A stretch of 64,000 nucleotides of DNA, from positions 3,447,501 through 3,511,500 of the forward strand of contig NZ_CP142362.1 in assembly GCF_035918395.1 (NCBI RefSeq). The letters are read 5' to 3'. Positions 61,888-64,000 of the stretch are shown here, piece by piece. Source of the stretch: Mycolicibacterium sp. ND9-15 (lineage in GTDB: Bacteria; Actinomycetota; Actinomycetes; Mycobacteriales; Mycobacteriaceae). Positions within the stretch are counted from its first letter, which is position 1. Each line of letters begins with the position of its first letter. The notes below the pieces were generated by a model, which was not told where the DNA came from, did not search any database, and saw only the letters and a program-made list of their open reading frames with translations. The position numbers and the translations under genes were made by a program.

Positions 61888-62517
61888 GTGCAGCAGCCCC
61901 TCCGTGTGCCACCGAAGGTCCCCGCACGGGTCGTGGTGCTGGCATCGGGGACCGGTTCGCTGCTGCGCTCGCTACTCGACGCCACCGGGGGCGAGTACCC
62001 CGCGTCGATCGTCGCCGTCGGTGCGGACCGCGACTGCGCGGCCCTCGACATCGCCGCGGCCGCCTCGGTTCCCACCTATACCGTGCGGCTTCGCGACTAC
62101 CCGGACCGGGAGGCGTGGGACGTCGCGATCACCGAAGCCACCGCTGCTTACGAGCCCGATCTGATCGTGTCCGCCGGATTCATGAAGATCCTTGGGCCAC
62201 AGTTTCTTTCGCGGTTCACGGGACGGATCATCAACACGCACCCGGCGCTGCTGCCCGCATTCCCCGGCGCACACGCGGTACCCGATGCGCTCACCTACGG
62301 AGTGAAGGTGACCGGCTGCAGCGTGCATCTGGTGGACGCCGGAACCGACACCGGACCGGTGCTGGCCCAGGAGGCCGTCCCGGTCCTCGACGACGACGAC
62401 GAGGCGACGCTGCACGAGCGGATCAAGGTCGTCGAACGACGACTACTGGTGCAAGTACTGGCCGCCGTGGCTGTCCGCGGCGTGACCTGGACCGGACGAA
62501 AGGCGACACTGGGATGA
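61888..62517 (+). CDS. purN: Phosphoribosylglycinamide formyltransferase
   Basis: 209 residues from a GTG at 61888. GART motifs: [20 protein letters not shown] (about residues 15-34), [18 protein letters not shown], and [20 protein letters not shown] with catalytic Asn and His, then the Asp in [20 protein letters not shown]. It transfers formyl from 10-formyl-THF to GAR, the third step of purine synthesis. Its TGA overlaps the purH ATG by 3 bp (ATGA arrangement). Confidence 0.95.
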   Translation: MQQPLRVPPKVPARVVVLASGTGSLLRSLLDATGGEYPASIVAVGADRDCAALDIAAAASVPTYTVRLRDYPDREAWDVAITEATAAYEPDLIVSAGFMKILGPQFLSRFTGRIINTHPALLPAFPGAHAVPDALTYGVKVTGCSVHLVDAGTDTGPVLAQEAVPVLDDDDEATLHERIKVVERRLLVQVLAAVAVRGVTWTGRKATLG

Positions 62518-64000
62518 CCGAGGGCAAGCGGCCGATTCGGCGGGCGTTGATCAGCGTCTACGACAAGACCGGCCTGGCCGAGTTGGCGCGCGGGCTGCAC
62601 GATGCCGGGGTCAGCATCGTGTCGACCGGCTCCACCGCGAAAAGCATTGCCGCCGAGGGGGTCCCGGTAACCCCGGTGGAAGAGGTCACCGGCTTTCCCG
62701 AGGTGCTTGACGGGCGGGTCAAGACGCTGCACCCGCGTGTGCACGCCGGCCTGCTCGCCGATCAGCGTAAACCCGACCATGTTTCGGCGCTGGCCGAACT
62801 CGGTGTCGAGGCGTTCGAGCTGGTCGTGGTCAACCTGTATCCGTTCAGCGAGACCGTCGACTCCGGCGCCGGCATCGACGAATGTGTCGAGCAGATCGAC
62901 ATCGGCGGCCCCTCGATGGTTCGGGCCGCCGCAAAGAACCACCCCAGCGTCGCGGTGGTCGTCGACCCACTGGGCTATGACGGCGTGCTCGCCGCGGTGC
63001 ACGCGGGCGGTTTCACGCTCGACGAGCGGAAGAAGCTGGCGTCGTTGGCATTTCGTCATACGGCCGAATACGACGTGGCGGTCGCGTCGTGGATGGGTTC
63101 GGTGCTGGCACCGGAGCCCGGAAGCCCGCTGCCCAACTGGGTCGGTGCCACCTGGCGGCGCAGTGCCGTGCTGCGCTACGGCGAGAACCCGCACCAGCAA
63201 GCCGCGCTCTACCGCAACGACGCCGCGTGGCCGGGCTTGGCGCAGGCGGAGCAACTACACGGCAAGGAGATGTCCTACAACAACTACACCGACGCCGACG
63301 CCGCATGGCGGGCCGCGTTCGACCATTCCGAGACGTGTGTGGCGATCATCAAGCACGCCAACCCGTGTGGCATCGCGGTGTCGTCGGTGTCGGTGGCCGA
63401 CGCGCACCGCAAGGCCCACGAATGTGATCCGCTCTCGGCGTTCGGCGGCGTGATCGCGGCGAACACCACGGTGACCGTCGAGATGGCCGAGACCGTCGCC
63501 GACATCTTCACGGAAGTCATCATCGCCCCGGCCTACGAGCCGGGTGCGGTGGAGGTGCTCGCCCGCAAGAAGAACATCCGGGTCCTGGTGGCCTCCGAAC
63601 CACAACCTGGGGGCACCGAGTTCCGCCAGGTCAGCGGCGGGCTGCTGGTACAACAGCGCGACGAGTTCACCGCTGCCGGCGACGACCCCGTCAACTGGAC
63701 ACTGGCCACCGGCGAGCCCGCCGGCCCGGCCACCTTGGCGGACCTGAAGTTCGCGTGGCGGGTGTGCCGGGCGGTGAAATCGAACGCGATCGTCGTCGCG
63801 GCGGACGGCGCCACCGTCGGTGTCGGTATGGGCCAGGTGAACCGTGTCGACGCCGCCCGCCTCGCGGTGCAGCGGGCCGGGGACCGGGTGCGGGGCGCGG
63901 TCGCCGCCTCCGACGCGTTCTTCCCGTTCCCCGACGGGTTGGAAGTGCTGACGGAGGGCGGCGTCAAAGCGATCGTCCACCCGGGCGGTTCCGTCCGCGA
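62514..64000 (+). CDS. purH: Bifunctional AICAR formyltransferase / IMP cyclohydrolase (3' end cut by window)
   Basis: 495 residues visible of about 520. The IMP cyclohydrolase part (residues 1-195) shows [52 protein letters not shown] and [12 protein letters not shown]. The AICAR transformylase part shows [17 protein letters not shown], the catalytic Lys-His of [13 protein letters not shown], and [20 protein letters not shown] with [10 protein letters not shown], then [11 protein letters not shown]. It performs the last two steps of IMP synthesis. The last roughly 28 residues lie beyond the window. Confidence 0.95.
   Translation, partial: MTEGKRPIRRALISVYDKTGLAELARGLHDAGVSIVSTGSTAKSIAAEGVPVTPVEEVTGFPEVLDGRVKTLHPRVHAGLLADQRKPDHVSALAELGVEAFELVVVNLYPFSETVDSGAGIDECVEQIDIGGPSMVRAAAKNHPSVAVVVDPLGYDGVLAAVHAGGFTLDERKKLASLAFRHTAEYDVAVASWMGSVLAPEPGSPLPNWVGATWRRSAVLRYGENPHQQAALYRNDAAWPGLAQAEQLHGKEMSYNNYTDADAAWRAAFDHSETCVAIIKHANPCGIAVSSVSVADAHRKAHECDPLSAFGGVIAANTTVTVEMAETVADIFTEVIIAPAYEPGAVEVLARKKNIRVLVASEPQPGGTEFRQVSGGLLVQQRDEFTAAGDDPVNWTLATGEPAGPATLADLKFAWRVCRAVKSNAIVVAADGATVGVGMGQVNRVDAARLAVQRAGDRVRGAVAASDAFFPFPDGLEVLTEGGVKAIVHPGGSVR

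Overview
The window is about 64 kb of GC-rich actinobacterial DNA, and it is almost certainly a Mycobacterium (probably a fast-growing, environmental Mycolicibacterium-type species). The evidence is the gene order from the Ku gene to purH, which follows the M. tuberculosis Rv0937c-Rv0957 block (Ku, LigD, F420-dependent oxidoreductase, Fpg-like glycosylase, SDR, pgi, chorismate mutase, uvrD1, M23 peptidase, sucC, sucD, LLM oxidoreductase, 34 kDa antigen-like protein, perM, purN, purH). Other mycobacterial signs are a sigK-rskA pair, a 13E12-type HNH gene, many LLM/F420 oxidoreductases, DUF732-type exported proteins and frequent GTG starts. Homologue names given as Rv numbers are from memory, not from a search.

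Layout. 1-5.0 kb is a disturbed edge: the start of a FabH-like ketosynthase gene, a zinc-ribbon/DUF732 membrane protein, and a DUF1778-GNAT (TacAT-type) toxin-antitoxin pair whose toxin gene is frameshifted and split by a complete IS21-family element (2114-4740) with a 6-bp target duplication; a tRNA-Arg(CCT) follows. 5.3-12.9 kb holds a B12-dependent ribonucleotide reductase, a ferritin-like/VIT1 iron or manganese transporter, a Baeyer-Villiger-type monooxygenase, an F420 oxidoreductase and a GCS2/YbdK ligase. 13-18.6 kb is a minus-strand series: SDR, small exported protein, a DtxR/MntR-type box, mntH, a gamma-glutamylcyclotransferase/poly-gamma-glutamate hydrolase fusion, DUF1365, sigK and rskA.

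18.7-25.6 kb is a DNA-repair block: a PfkB kinase overlapping Ku, a 13E12 HNH gene under a perfect LexA box, a small exported protein, LigD, then a VapBC module. 25.7-36.3 kb is the accessory regulatory region: RNase HI, VOC protein, FHA-HTH regulator, AraC regulator, and an unusual CheB / STAS-HATPase / CheR-PAS operon with no chemoreceptor, CheA or CheW in the window, followed by an F420 oxidoreductase under a KstR-like palindrome, membrane proteins and an AurF-like diiron oxygenase operon. 36.4-64 kb is mainly conserved housekeeping: BrkB-like protein, cobF, amine oxidase, Fpg-like glycosylase, a secreted and a cytosolic chorismate mutase, pgi, aldehyde dehydrogenase, acyltransferase-SGNH, uvrD1, M23 peptidase, sucCD, thiolase, perM, purN and purH (cut by the window end).

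How the parts work together: Ku and LigD form the two-protein NHEJ machine. NrdZ needs adenosylcobalamin, and cobF in the same window supplies a step of B12 synthesis. CheB, CheR and the STAS/kinase-like fusion look like a methylation-based or partner-switching signalling unit without flagellar output. Intergenic spaces carry large inverted repeats, including a roughly 70-bp palindromic element present twice (43882-43950 and 56526-56595).
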